The notes beneath the pieces are model-generated. The model made no database searches. It was not told the origin of the DNA and saw only the letters and a program-made list of their open reading frames with translations. The position numbers were made by a program, and so were the translations under genes. Positions 1-9,487 of a stretch of 64,000 bases of DNA are shown here, piece by piece; position 1 is the first letter of the stretch, and each line of letters starts with the position of its first letter. This DNA is from Lachnospiraceae bacterium (GTDB lineage: Bacteria; Bacillota; Clostridia; Lachnospirales; Lachnospiraceae), in the NCBI GenBank assembly GCA_030526195.1, contig JAUNDG010000003.1, positions 62,001 through 126,000 on the forward strand, written 5' to 3'.

Positions 1-703
1 TGATGGTAAAGGCATCGGAGACCTCGCTGATACCAAGACCGGCTCTGTGACGGGTACCCAGACGCTTGCTGATGCGGGTATTATCCGACAGCGGCAAATA
101 GCAGGTGGCGGACAGCACGCGGTCGCCGCGCATGATGACGGCCCCGTCATGGAGCGGTGTATTCTTTTCGAAAATGTTGAGCAGCAGCTGGCTGGTGGTG
201 ACACCGTCGATCTCGATACCCGTATCGATGAATTCATCGAGGTGAATGTTCTGCTCGATGACGATCAGGGCACCGGTCTTGACTTCCGCCATTTCAGAAC
301 AGGCACGCAGCACCTCGGTGATGGTCTTGTCGGAAAAGAGTTCCCCGCGGCCCGTCAGGCCGTCACGGAATAACATCTGCAGGAAATTCCGGTTACCTAA
401 AGATTCCAGCGCCTTTCGGAGTTCCGGCTGGAAAATGATGACCAGCGCGATCAACGCCACGGAACCCACGCGGGCCACCAGCCAGAGGATGGTGGACAGA
501 CGCAGCACAACAGCCAGCACAAACAGGAACAGCAGAAGAAGAATACCTCGCATCAGGCGGTAGGCCCGGGTCGTCTTCATCCATTTCATGATGTAGTAGA
601 CCCCGACCGTGATGATCAGGATTTCCACCACATCCGTGATGGTGACCCGCGGGATATAGATGCGGGACAGGAGCCCGCTTAAGAGCTCAATGAGTCTTGT
701 CAC
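1..703 (-). CDS. cdaA: Diadenylate cyclase CdaA (3' part lies outside the window)
   Basis: Membrane-bound enzyme that makes cyclic di-AMP from two ATP. The visible 234 residues hold the N-terminal hydrophobic segments (three likely helices, about residues 10-80) and much of the DAC catalytic domain, including the DGA motif (LHDGAVIMRGDR) and the RHRAG motif that bind and cyclise ATP. The frame is open to base 1, so the C-terminus is missing. The start is a GTG at 703, preceded by AGGAGGGG at good spacing. It lies 26 bp behind the membrane-protein gene at 730-1698 and is probably co-transcribed with it. In many Firmicutes cdaR follows cdaA, and here that position falls outside the window. The family assignment is firm from the two motifs and topology. 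Confidence 0.93.
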   Translation of the reverse strand, partial: MTRLIELLSGLLSRIYIPRVTITDVVEILIITVGVYYIMKWMKTTRAYRLMRGILLLLFLFVLAVVLRLSTILWLVARVGSVALIALVIIFQPELRKALESLGNRNFLQMLFRDGLTGRGELFSDKTITEVLRACSEMAEVKTGALIVIEQNIHLDEFIDTGIEIDGVTTSQLLLNIFEKNTPLHDGAVIMRGDRVLSATCYLPLSDNTRISKRLGTRHRAGLGISEVSDAFTI

Positions 704-729
704 TTTCTCCCCTCCTTCTCACAGGGTCC

Positions 730-1698
730 TCAGATCTCCATGCGGTCGATGCCGGCATTTTCGGCGATCTTATTCATCAGTGCCTCTTCTTCAGCCTCTC
801 CGTTCTTCGGTGTTTTCACCGAAACCTTCGGGATAGCTTTCACATAATAATAGTAGGTGTCATCCTCGAACTCCAGATACTCTGTCCGGCGGTAATCCAC
901 ATCGAACAGGAAGAAGTTCAGCACCAGGGCCGCCAGGATGGTGACGATCACATCCGGCACAAGACCGGCGGGTGACGCTGCCCCGTTGGCCAGGGATGCC
1001 CCGGCGATCATGAGCAGAACATAGACGATCGGTCCGCCGACAGCCGCAATGGTCCGGCTGTGAGGCATAGACAGCTGACGCAGCATAAAGACCACCACGA
1101 AGACACCGCACAGCACCACCAGATGAAGAGCCATCTCGTCCCGGCCGAATACACCGGTGGCGATGCCCTGAACACGGGCTGTCAGATCATTACCCACGGC
1201 CATCGTCCCGTTGGCCAGTTCTGTCAGTGTTTTGAGGAGGTAATACACCACCACACCGCAGCCGATGCCCATAATGGAGGACAGGCGGGACTTAAGCGCC
1301 GCCAGCACCGGCACCAGGCACGGGAAGCCCAACGTCATGGACATGGGCACCAGCACAATGAGAATCGCGGACTGGGGGGCAAAGCGCAGGAAAAGCGCCG
1401 TTAAGACCAAGAGCACCATAGCGGTGATGGCCACCGCTTCAAGGCCGATGGACCAGGCCAGCCCCACCGCCAGGATCCCGGCAAAGATCGGGATGGCGGT
1501 CACAGGCAACACCGCGGACAGGCAGCCCAGCACCAGGATGAGGAAATTGTTGGAAAAGAACCCTTCCCCGCCCAGGAAATGCCGCAGCACCCCGTAAGTC
1601 GCGACAGCCAGAACAAATTTCAGAATCACATTAAGCAGGAAGGCGGCATTGCCGTAAAAGCCCTTCAGGCCTTCCCGCATACTTCTTAAAACGGTCAT
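730..1698 (-). CDS. Polytopic membrane protein of unknown function upstream of cdaA
   Basis: I do not recognise this family. The 322-residue product has about eight or nine hydrophobic segments from residue 15 to about 270, many Gly/Ala/Val, and a charged cytoplasmic tail of about 55 residues that contains a YYYY run and an acidic EAEEEA stretch. There is no ATPase, transporter signature or enzyme motif that I can see. Its start overlaps the stop of the 130-aa membrane gene by four bases (ATGA), which implies translational coupling, and cdaA follows 26 bp later. The context suggests an envelope or transport role with the neighbouring genes, but that is inference only. Confidence 0.75.
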   Translation of the reverse strand: MTVLRSMREGLKGFYGNAAFLLNVILKFVLAVATYGVLRHFLGGEGFFSNNFLILVLGCLSAVLPVTAIPIFAGILAVGLAWSIGLEAVAITAMVLLVLTALFLRFAPQSAILIVLVPMSMTLGFPCLVPVLAALKSRLSSIMGIGCGVVVYYLLKTLTELANGTMAVGNDLTARVQGIATGVFGRDEMALHLVVLCGVFVVVFMLRQLSMPHSRTIAAVGGPIVYVLLMIAGASLANGAASPAGLVPDVIVTILAALVLNFFLFDVDYRRTEYLEFEDDTYYYYVKAIPKVSVKTPKNGEAEEEALMNKIAENAGIDRMEI

Positions 1699-2087
1699 GA
1701 TGCTTTCTCCGTTGCTTTTTTCAGTCTTTTAAGCTCCGCTTCATAGGCGGCGGTACTGCGTTCCGCCTGCTGATACCGATGAAGCCCGCGGCCCACGGTG
1801 ATCACCAGATAGACCGCCAGCACGGCGGCATACCCCACCAGGATCCAGGTCACCAGACCGATGATGTCGATATCGTTGAGGCGCTCCATAAAAGCGGTCA
1901 GGTTACCCAGGAAAATAAGGAGCACCAGAAGGATGTAGCCCACGGTGGTCATAAAGAAGGTTCTGACCATGGACAGCACAACATAATCCCGACAGGAATA
2001 GCGCCTGACAGCCAGGTCTTTTCCGCCTTCGCCGTTCTCATACGCGGCCAGACGGATCATCGATTTTACGCGATTTTCGTCAATCAT
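1695..2087 (-). CDS. Small two-helix membrane protein, unknown function
   Basis: A 130-residue protein with a charged N-terminal third, two strong hydrophobic helices (about residues 36-60 and 72-96) and a basic/acidic C-terminal amphipathic tail rich in Arg, Glu and Lys that may form a coiled coil. I do not recognise a family. AGGA precedes the ATG at 2087 by seven bases. Its stop overlaps the start of the large membrane protein gene by four bases, so the two are likely made together and may form one complex. It follows comF by 32 bp in the same direction. Confidence 0.7.
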   Translation of the reverse strand: MIDENRVKSMIRLAAYENGEGGKDLAVRRYSCRDYVVLSMVRTFFMTTVGYILLVLLIFLGNLTAFMERLNDIDIIGLVTWILVGYAAVLAVYLVITVGRGLHRYQQAERSTAAYEAELKRLKKATEKAS

Positions 2088-2119
2088 GGCATAATCCTTT
2101 CATTTAAGCATACATAATG

Positions 2120-2854
2120 TTATTTTAGCACAACGCCTGCCCCAATGCAAACCGTGAGGACGCTGACAGAAGCGGCTCCCCGGTCCAGAAGCACCCGGCT
2201 CACAGCGTCCGCCGTGGCCCCTGTGGTGTAGATATCATCCACGATAAGCACCCGCCGGCCGGCCACCTCCGCCGCCCCCGGTCCGAAGGCCTGCCGCATG
2301 GCTCCGGCCCGCCCGGATCGGTCCATGGTCTTTAACGCACCGGTCTGTCCCCGGCGCACCACCGCCCCCGTCACCACCGGCAGTCCCGAGGCCTTTGAGA
2401 GCCCTTTCGCCAGCACATCGGCCTGGTTATACCCCCGCTTTTTCAATCGATCCTCATGAACCGGCACCGGCACCAGCACCTCGCTCCCGCAGGCTCTCAT
2501 ATAAGACCCGGCCGCAAGGTACAAAAATCGCCCCCAGGCAAGCCCGATATGCGCCCGCCCCTTGTATTTGAGCCAGGACAGACTCCGCCTCATCCGGTCA
2601 TCGTAAAGGAGAATCCCCAGCGCCCGGTCGAATTCATGATGCACCCGCCGGCAATCCCCGCACAGGCTTTCCCCTTCGGAAATGGGTTTGCTGCACACCC
2701 GGCAGCGCTTCCCTTTGATAAGGGGCAGGCCCCCCCGGCAATTTGGGCATAACAAAGTCTCCCCCTTCACGCGGTGATCACACAGCGGGCAGCGGGAGGG
2801 ATACAAAACGGGCAGGATCTTGCGGCCTGCCCGTGTCAACTTTTCATATTGCAT
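2120..2854 (-). CDS. comF: ComF family phosphoribosyltransferase-like protein
   Basis: A 244-residue cytoplasmic competence-associated protein. The N-terminus has the zinc-ribbon arrangement of ComF (CPLCDHRV, CPNC, then CRVC and CGDCRR). The C-terminal half is a phosphoribosyltransferase fold with the PRPP-binding loop VLIVDDIYTTGAT. In naturally competent bacteria ComF supports import of single-stranded DNA with ComEC and ComFA. Here it lies between recD2 and two membrane-protein genes. AGGAG lies five bases before the ATG at 2854. ComF relatives also occur in non-competent species, so function in uptake is inferred, but comEC and comEA are also in this window. Confidence 0.92.
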   Translation of the reverse strand: MQYEKLTRAGRKILPVLYPSRCPLCDHRVKGETLLCPNCRGGLPLIKGKRCRVCSKPISEGESLCGDCRRVHHEFDRALGILLYDDRMRRSLSWLKYKGRAHIGLAWGRFLYLAAGSYMRACGSEVLVPVPVHEDRLKKRGYNQADVLAKGLSKASGLPVVTGAVVRRGQTGALKTMDRSGRAGAMRQAFGPGAAEVAGRRVLIVDDIYTTGATADAVSRVLLDRGAASVSVLTVCIGAGVVLK

Positions 2855-2977
2855 TGCAGCTCCTTTCGGGAGCCTTCTTCTCAGTCTTTTCTATAACCGC
2901 CGGTTTGGCGGCACCTCATGCCGGTTCTGTCCGCAGCCCCCCATTTACTGACGCTGTTTTCCGACCGACATTGGTCG

Positions 2978-5248
2978 CTATATCAGTCCGTTGGTACTGT
3001 GGGAGGGCATCTCCGGCACCAGTTCCAGGATCCGCTCCGCCAGGGATGTGTACCGACGGCGGCGCAGCCGGTTGTCGATCATGGTCCGCACCGTCTCTTC
3101 TGCCCCCATGATCACCAGGCAGTTTTTCGCCCGGGTGATGGCGGTGTAGAGGAGATTCCGGGTCAGCAGCATGCGGGGCCCGCCCAGAAGCGGCAGGATC
3201 ACCCCGGGATACTCACTGCCCTGGGATTTGTGGATGGTGACGGCATAAGCCAGTTCCAGTTCTTCCTGGAGATTGAAGGGATATTCCACCGTCCGCACCC
3301 CGTCGAACTCGATGATCATCAGGGAGGCATACTCATTGATCTCACGGATGATGCCCATGTCGCCGTTGAAAATGCCGACACCCCGATCCACCGGGATGTT
3401 GTAACGGCCGCGAACCTCCCATTCCAGCTGGTAATTGTTCTTGGTCTGCATCACCTTATCGCCCTCCCGGAAGATCCGGGTGCCGAAGGCGTGCTCCCGT
3501 TTTGTTTTATCCGGCGGATTGAGCTCCTGCTGCAGCACCTCATTGAGATGCTCCACACCCAAAACGCCCTTTTTCATGGGGCACAGCACCTGGATATCCA
3601 GCGGATCCGCCTTGGCATAAGCCGGCAACTTCCCCTTGATGAAGCCTGCCATCTGCCGGATGATAACCTCCGGATCCGACCGGCGCAGGTAAAAGAAATC
3701 CTCGCTCTTGGTGTCCAGGGTAATCTGCTCTCCGGCATTGACCGCGTGGGCATTGACCACGATGTCACTCCCCTGAGCCTGCCGGAAGATCTTTGTCAGA
3801 CGCACGGTGGGGAAAACCCCCGCCTTCAAAATATCGCACAGCACTTCCCCCGGTCCTACGGAGGGCAGCTGGTCCGCATCCCCCACCAGGATGAGCCGTG
3901 TCCCGTCGGCCACCGCCATGAGCAGGGCGTTCATCAGGGAAATGTCCACCATGGACATTTCATCAATGATGACCACATCCGTTTCCAGTGGGTTCTGTTC
4001 GTTGCGGCCGAAGCGATAGGCATTGTCACCGCCCTCCGCCATGGCCCCGGGGCCCAGTTCCAGTAACCGGTGGATAGTGGAAGCCTCGTAGCCGGTGGCC
4101 TCCGTCATGCGACGGGCCGCCCGGCCGGTGGGGGCTGCCAGAAGGAAAGTGAGCCCCGCCTTTTCGAAATAGCGGATCATTTCATTGATAGCGGTGGTCT
4201 TCCCGGTGCCGGGACCGCCGGTGAGGACCATGAGGCCCCGACGAGCCGCCAGCGCCACCGCTTTTTCCTGTTCCTCGTCAAGTTCCATGCGCCGGTCTTC
4301 TTTGAGAGCCTTCAGCAGGGCCTCGATCCGGGGCTCATCGCTGTCGCACAATACGTTCAGCCGTAACAGACGGCTGGCGCAGTTAAGTTCCAGATAATAG
4401 TTGGACCCGGCATAAACCGCCACATCATCCCCGGCCTTCTTTAAAATGAGTTTCCGCTCAATGGCCAGGTCGTCGATCACCTTATCCAGCTGCTCCGCCG
4501 GCGCGCCTAAAAGTTCCGCCCCCTTGGCTGTCAGCACCTGACGGGGCAGATACACATGGCCGTCCTGGGAGGCCAGCAAAAGCACATACAAAAGACCCGA
4601 CCGGATCCGGTACTCGGAGCTTCTGTCAAAGCCCATGCGACCGGCAATCTCATCGGCGATCTTAAAGCCCACGCCGTCGATGTCCTCCGCCAGACGATAG
4701 GGATTATCCCTGAGCACATCGTAGAGCTTTTCCCCGTAGGCCTTGTAAATCTTGACACTGAGGGCCACGGTGAGACCGTATTTCTGTAAAAACATCATCG
4801 CCCGACGCATGGCGGACTGCTCCGCCACGTGTGAAGCGATCTCCCGGGCTTTCCGCTCGGAGATGCCTTTGATCTCCGCCAGACGCTCCGGCTCCTCATC
4901 AATGATGCGCAGTGTGTCATCGCCGAACTTCTTCACGATTCGGGATGCCAGTACCGCCCCGATGCCCTTGATGGCCCCGGAGCCCAGATACCGCTCGATG
5001 GCTTCCGCATCCTCCGGCACCTTCACTTCCATGGCGGTCACCTTAAACTGACGGCCGTAGGCATAGTGTTCCTCAAAGCGGCCCGTCAGAGCCACGGTTT
5101 CACCTTCATTGATAAACTGAAAAAAGCCGACACAGGTCAGCTCTTCTCCGTCCGAAATCAGAGAAAACACGGTGTAGCCGTTATCCTCATTTCGGAAAAT
5201 AATATGTTCGATATACCCTTCACGGGACAGGCTGGTTTCGTCGCCCAT
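2978..5248 (-). CDS. recD2: RecD2-type ATP-dependent DNA helicase
   Basis: A 756-residue SF1B 5'-3' helicase. The N-terminal OB-like and helix-hairpin-helix region (for example GIGAVLASRIV and IKGISERKAREIA, residues about 80-140) is typical of the long RecD2 form found in bacteria without RecBC. The Walker A motif GGPGTGKTT lies near residue 340, Walker B VVIIDEMSMVD near 425, and the C-terminal motif AVTIHKSQGSEY near 660. Length and order match RecD2. GGGAG precedes the ATG at 5248. The start is one base after the mreB stop, so the two are translated from one transcript. The role is replication-fork repair and recombination. Confidence 0.95.
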   Translation of the reverse strand: MGDETSLSREGYIEHIIFRNEDNGYTVFSLISDGEELTCVGFFQFINEGETVALTGRFEEHYAYGRQFKVTAMEVKVPEDAEAIERYLGSGAIKGIGAVLASRIVKKFGDDTLRIIDEEPERLAEIKGISERKAREIASHVAEQSAMRRAMMFLQKYGLTVALSVKIYKAYGEKLYDVLRDNPYRLAEDIDGVGFKIADEIAGRMGFDRSSEYRIRSGLLYVLLLASQDGHVYLPRQVLTAKGAELLGAPAEQLDKVIDDLAIERKLILKKAGDDVAVYAGSNYYLELNCASRLLRLNVLCDSDEPRIEALLKALKEDRRMELDEEQEKAVALAARRGLMVLTGGPGTGKTTAINEMIRYFEKAGLTFLLAAPTGRAARRMTEATGYEASTIHRLLELGPGAMAEGGDNAYRFGRNEQNPLETDVVIIDEMSMVDISLMNALLMAVADGTRLILVGDADQLPSVGPGEVLCDILKAGVFPTVRLTKIFRQAQGSDIVVNAHAVNAGEQITLDTKSEDFFYLRRSDPEVIIRQMAGFIKGKLPAYAKADPLDIQVLCPMKKGVLGVEHLNEVLQQELNPPDKTKREHAFGTRIFREGDKVMQTKNNYQLEWEVRGRYNIPVDRGVGIFNGDMGIIREINEYASLMIIEFDGVRTVEYPFNLQEELELAYAVTIHKSQGSEYPGVILPLLGGPRMLLTRNLLYTAITRAKNCLVIMGAEETVRTMIDNRLRRRRYTSLAERILELVPEMPSHSTNGLI

Positions 5249-5249
5249 G

Positions 5250-6239
5250 TTAATCTCCCAGTATCTCCATCATATCCACATAGCGGCCTGTACCTTCAGC
5301 TGCGGCCTCATCCGGACGCTCGGCAGTCATCACATTGATGCCGGTGCGTTCGCTGATGAGTTCCTCAAGCCCCTGCAGCAGGGAACCGCCGCCGGTGAGC
5401 ACAATGCCCCGCTGGGCAATGTCTGCCGCCAGTTCCGGCGGTGTCTTTTCCAGCACGCCGTGGATAGCTTCCACAATGCGATTGGTGTAATCAGACAGGG
5501 CCTGACGGATTTCTTCAGAGTTGATGCTCACTGTCTTGGCCAGACCTGTGGTCACACTGCGGCCTGTGATACTGATGGTCTCCACATTGGGGCGTCTGGC
5601 CGCATTGCCGATGCGCATCTTGATCGTCTCCGCGGAGCTCTCATCGATAAAGAGGCTCTGGGTCCGACGAATGTAACGGGAGATCACCTCATCAAAGGTA
5701 CTCCCAGCGATCTTCAGGGATTCCTCGATCACCGTATCCCCCAGGGAAATGACGGCGATGTCAGTGGTACCGCCACCGATATCCACCACCATATTGCCGA
5801 AGGGCTTGGTGATGTCAATGCCGGCCCCGATGGCTGAGGCCACAGCCCCGTCCACGATGGTCACATCCCGCGCCCCGGCCTGATAGGAGGATTCCTCCAG
5901 CGCCCGGCGCTCAATGGAGGTGGTACCTTTGGGCAGGCACAGGCTCACCGACGGTTTTCTGAAGGACCGCCGCCCCATCGCCTTCATCAGAAAATGGTGC
6001 AGCATGGCTTCCGCCAGGGCATAGTCGGTGATCACACCGGTCTTCAGCGGCCGGATGGCCACGACAGAGCCGGCTTTATGCTGCACAGCCTGACGGGCCT
6101 CCTCGCCGAAGGCCACGATCTTGTCATTATCCTTGTCATACGCCACAACGGACGGTTCCTTGATGATAATGCCCTTTTCTTTTTTATAAACGCAAAGATT
6201 GGAGGATCCCAGATCAATGCCGATATCCGTTAAGGCCAT
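5250..6239 (-). CDS. mreB: Rod-shape actin homologue MreB/Mbl
   Basis: A 329-residue bacterial actin. The phosphate-1 loop is GIDLGSSNLCVYKK, the phosphate-2 loop VVDIGGGTTDIAVISLGD and the adenosine motif TGGGSLLQGLEE, as in MreB, Mbl and MreBH. It polymerises under the membrane and guides the elongasome. No mreC or mreD follows. Instead recD2 starts one base later, so this is more likely an Mbl-like paralogue or an isolated mreB than the canonical mreBCD copy. The ATG at 6239 has AGGAG at seven bases. The family call is firm and the choice of paralogue is not. Confidence 0.93.
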   Translation of the reverse strand: MALTDIGIDLGSSNLCVYKKEKGIIIKEPSVVAYDKDNDKIVAFGEEARQAVQHKAGSVVAIRPLKTGVITDYALAEAMLHHFLMKAMGRRSFRKPSVSLCLPKGTTSIERRALEESSYQAGARDVTIVDGAVASAIGAGIDITKPFGNMVVDIGGGTTDIAVISLGDTVIEESLKIAGSTFDEVISRYIRRTQSLFIDESSAETIKMRIGNAARRPNVETISITGRSVTTGLAKTVSINSEEIRQALSDYTNRIVEAIHGVLEKTPPELAADIAQRGIVLTGGGSLLQGLEELISERTGINVMTAERPDEAAAEGTGRYVDMMEILGD

Positions 6240-6360
6240 GTTTCTCTCCTTTATACTGCCGCGGCGGCAGGCACGTTGTTCACTCTATCAAGGCCACCGT
6301 CATCCGACAGCCCTGTTTGTATTGTAGTCCATCATAAAACCGATGGAAATATCATTTTTC

Positions 6361-6441
6361 GAACCATTTTCACCGGACCGCTGCCCGGGTAACCGCCGAA
6401 ACACTTCGGGACCGGCAGATTCATTTTCATAAAAATGGTTC
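6361..6441. repeat. Inverted repeat in the mreB-uvrA spacer
   Basis: GAACCATTTT at 6361-6370 is exactly complementary to AAAATGGTTC at 6432-6441, with 61 bases between. CATTTTC occurs at 6365 and 6422. The 214-bp spacer (6240-6453) holds nothing else I can name. The structure could be a weak terminator of uvrA (transcribed leftward) or a remnant element. Confidence 0.5.
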
Positions 6442-6453
6442 TGCTTTCGGTTT

Positions 6454-9288
6454 TTATTTTCTGAGGTAAGGCGCCACATAATGGCCGGTGTAAGAAGCCG
6501 GATTGGCCGCCACCTCTTCCGGTGTGCCTTCAGCCACCACGGTCCCGCCGCCGGAACCGCCCTCCGGCCCCAGGTCGATGATGTAGTCGGCGGTCTTGAT
6601 CACATCCAGGTTGTGCTCGATGACCAGCACGCTGTTGCCCTTCCCCACCAGACGGTGCAGGATCTCCACCAGCTTGTTCACATCGTCAAAATGAAGACCG
6701 GTGGTGGGCTCATCCAGGATGTAAATGGTGCGGCCCGTGGAATGACGGGACAGCTCCGTGGCCAGCTTCACACGCTGGGCTTCACCGCCGGACAGCTCTG
6801 TGGAGGGCTGCCCGAGACGCACGTAGGAAAGCCCCACATCGTACAATGTCTGGATCTTGCGGCGAATGGAGGGCACGTGCTCGAAGAACTCCAGCGCCTC
6901 CTCCACCGTCATGTTGAGCACATCGTAAATGCTCTTGCCTTTATACTTACATTCCAGTGTTTCCCGGTTGTAACGCTTGCCCCGGCAGACATCGCAGGGC
7001 ACGTACACATCCGGCAGGAAATGCATTTCAATCTTGATGATACCGTCACCCTGGCAGGCTTCGCAGCGGCCGCCCTTCACATTGAAGGAAAAACGCCCCT
7101 TCTTGTAACCCCGGGCCTTGGCCTCGGTGGTGCCGGCAAACAGGTCGCGGATCATGTCAAAGACCCCGGTGTAGGTAGCCGGGTTCGACCGGGGTGTCCG
7201 GCCGATGGGTGACTGATCGATGTTGATGACCTTGTCCAGCTGGGAAATGCCCTCGATGGCCTTGTGCTTCCCGGCCCGTTCCAGTGACCGGTTAAGGTCA
7301 TGGGATAACCGCTTAAACAGGATCTCGTTGACCAGAGAGCTCTTGCCGGAACCGGACACGCCGGTCACACAGCACACGCACCCCAGCGGCACGTTCACAT
7401 CGATATTTTTCAGATTGTTGGCCGCAGCCCCCTTGATCGTCAGGAAGCCGGTGGGCTTGCGCCGCTCCGTCGGCACCGGAATGGACCGTTTGCCGGAGAG
7501 GTACTGGCCGGTGATGGACTCCGGACAGGCCATGATGTCCTCCGCCGTCCCCGCCGCCACCAGACGACCGCCGTGCTCACCGGCACCGGGACCGATATCC
7601 ACCACATAATCCGCCGCCCGCATGGTGTCCTCGTCGTGTTCCACCACGATGACGGAGTTGCCCATATCCCGCAAATGCTTCAGGGTGGCCAGCAGCTTAT
7701 CGTTGTCCCGCTGATGGAGACCGATGCTGGGCTCGTCCAGAATGTAGGCTACACCCACAAGGCCGGAGCCAATCTGGGTGGCCAGCCGGATACGCTGGGC
7801 TTCACCGCCGGACAATGTGCCGGTCATCCGGGACAGGGTCAGATAATCAAGGCCCACTTCCACCAGGAAATGGCACCGCGCCTTGATTTCCTTCAGGATC
7901 GGCGCCGCAATGGTTTCCTGCATCTCTGTCAGCTGCAGGCTGTCAAAAAATGACAGGGTTGCCGTCAGCGGCATTTCCGTCAGGTCAATAATATTTTTAT
8001 CCCCCACCGTCACGGCCAGGGAGGTCTCCTTGAGCCGCTGCCCGTGGCACTTGGTACAGGGGGTGATGCGCATGTATTTTTCATATTCCCGGCGGGAATA
8101 CTCAGAACCGGTCTCGCGATAACGCCGGTTCACATTTTCGATAAGACCTTCAAAGGCCACGTCGTATACACCGAAGCCTCGCTGGCCCTGATAATGAACC
8201 TTCACCTTTTCGCCCTGAGTGCCCTCGATAAGCACTTTTTTCACCTCATCGGGATAATCCCCAAAAGGCGTGTCCAGATCAAAATGATAGGTTTCCGCCA
8301 GGGCCTTTAAAGTGGCATTGGTGAAGCTCCCCTCCTCGGCGCAGCTCTGCCAGCCCGTCACCGCGATGGCGCCCTTATTAATGGAAAGGCTCTGATCCGG
8401 GATCATGAGGTCCATGTCGAAAGCCATTTTATAACCGAGACCTGCGCAGTCCGGGCAGGCCCCGAAGGGATTATTAAAGGAAAAGCTGCGGGGTTCGATC
8501 TCCTCCACGCTGATGCCGCAATCCGGACAGGCAAAACTCTGGCTGAACTGCAGAGTGTTGCCGTCCATGGTGTCCACTTCCAGCAGACCGTCCGTGAGAT
8601 TCAGCACCGTTTCCACGGAATCCGTGAGGCGCTGCTCGATCCCCGGCTTCACCACCAGACGATCCACCACGATGGCGATGTCGTGCTTCAGGTTCTTATC
8701 CAGGGCGATCTCCTCATTGAGATCGTAAAGACTCCCGTCCACCAGAACACGGACAAAACCGCTCTTCCGGGCCTGCTCCAGCACCTTTTCGTGACGCCCC
8801 TTCCGACCGCGCACCACCGGCGCCAGCAGCTGAATGCGGCTTCGCTCCGGCAGGGCCATGACCCGGTCCACCATCTGATCCACGGTCTGACGGGCGATGA
8901 CCCGCCCGCAGTTGGGGCAATGAGCCGTGCCCACCCGGGCAAATAGCAAACGCATGTAATCATAGATCTCCGTCACGGTCCCCACGGTGGAACGGGGGTT
9001 CCGGTTGGTGGTTTTCTGATCAATGGCGATGGCCGGCGGCAGCCCCTCGATGCTCTCCACATTGGGCTTTTCCATCTGGCCCAGGAACTGACGGGCATAG
9101 GAAGACAGAGACTCCATGTAGCGTCTCTGGCCTTCAGCGTAGATCGTCTCAAAAGCCAGGGAGCTCTTGCCGGACCCGGAAAGGCCCGTCAGCACCACCA
9201 GCTCATTGCGGGGAATGTCCACACTCAGATTCTTCAGATTGTTTTCACAGGCTCCGCGAATGCGGATAAACGGTTTCTTATCCTTCAT
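6454..9288 (-). CDS. uvrA: Excinuclease ABC subunit UvrA
   Basis: A 944-residue DNA damage-recognition ATPase of nucleotide excision repair. Two ABC modules are visible, with Walker A motifs GLSGSGKSS (near residue 35) and GVSGSGKSS (near 645). Signature motifs are LSGGEAQR in both halves. Zinc-binding pairs include CPNC, CPDC/CPDC, CTKC and the C-terminal CEAC/CDVC zinc finger. I place the start at 9288 ([12 protein letters not shown]) because AGGA precedes it. The upstream in-frame ATG at 9321 has no ribosome-binding site and adds 11 residues unlike the family. No uvrB or uvrC is adjacent. Confidence 0.96.
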   Translation of the reverse strand: MKDKKPFIRIRGACENNLKNLSVDIPRNELVVLTGLSGSGKSSLAFETIYAEGQRRYMESLSSYARQFLGQMEKPNVESIEGLPPAIAIDQKTTNRNPRSTVGTVTEIYDYMRLLFARVGTAHCPNCGRVIARQTVDQMVDRVMALPERSRIQLLAPVVRGRKGRHEKVLEQARKSGFVRVLVDGSLYDLNEEIALDKNLKHDIAIVVDRLVVKPGIEQRLTDSVETVLNLTDGLLEVDTMDGNTLQFSQSFACPDCGISVEEIEPRSFSFNNPFGACPDCAGLGYKMAFDMDLMIPDQSLSINKGAIAVTGWQSCAEEGSFTNATLKALAETYHFDLDTPFGDYPDEVKKVLIEGTQGEKVKVHYQGQRGFGVYDVAFEGLIENVNRRYRETGSEYSRREYEKYMRITPCTKCHGQRLKETSLAVTVGDKNIIDLTEMPLTATLSFFDSLQLTEMQETIAAPILKEIKARCHFLVEVGLDYLTLSRMTGTLSGGEAQRIRLATQIGSGLVGVAYILDEPSIGLHQRDNDKLLATLKHLRDMGNSVIVVEHDEDTMRAADYVVDIGPGAGEHGGRLVAAGTAEDIMACPESITGQYLSGKRSIPVPTERRKPTGFLTIKGAAANNLKNIDVNVPLGCVCCVTGVSGSGKSSLVNEILFKRLSHDLNRSLERAGKHKAIEGISQLDKVINIDQSPIGRTPRSNPATYTGVFDMIRDLFAGTTEAKARGYKKGRFSFNVKGGRCEACQGDGIIKIEMHFLPDVYVPCDVCRGKRYNRETLECKYKGKSIYDVLNMTVEEALEFFEHVPSIRRKIQTLYDVGLSYVRLGQPSTELSGGEAQRVKLATELSRHSTGRTIYILDEPTTGLHFDDVNKLVEILHRLVGKGNSVLVIEHNLDVIKTADYIIDLGPEGGSGGGTVVAEGTPEEVAANPASYTGHYVAPYLRK

Positions 9289-9343
9289 AATATCCTGTCG
9301 TCTGTGTAAATTGCGTATCATTTTATGTAAACTTAGTGATTGT

Positions 9344-9455
9344 CGGGCGCCAGGTCTCTTCCTTTTCTGAAATGAGTTTGCCGGGCGCCACTACCTTTTA
9401 TTCTCGGAAATGACATATCGGGCACCGCTGCCTCATTTTCTAAAAAAATAACAGC
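9344..9455. repeat. Three decayed tandem units of about 37 bp upstream of uvrA
   Basis: Units start with CGGGCGCCA at 9344, CGGGCGCCA at 9382 and CGGGCACCG at 9419, so periods are 38 and 37 bases. The first two carry a CTGAAATGA/CGGAAATGA block and the third carries CATTTTC. They fill most of the hemW-uvrA spacer, where the uvrA promoter should lie, so they may be operator or leader repeats. No function is established. Confidence 0.5.
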
Positions 9456-9487
9456 ATCGGATGTCATCAGCCTTCGTCTTTATGCTC

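Noticed and set aside
2918..4066. A 382-codon plus-strand frame opposite recD2
   Set aside because: Antisense shadow of recD2 with His/Gln-rich low-complexity translation.
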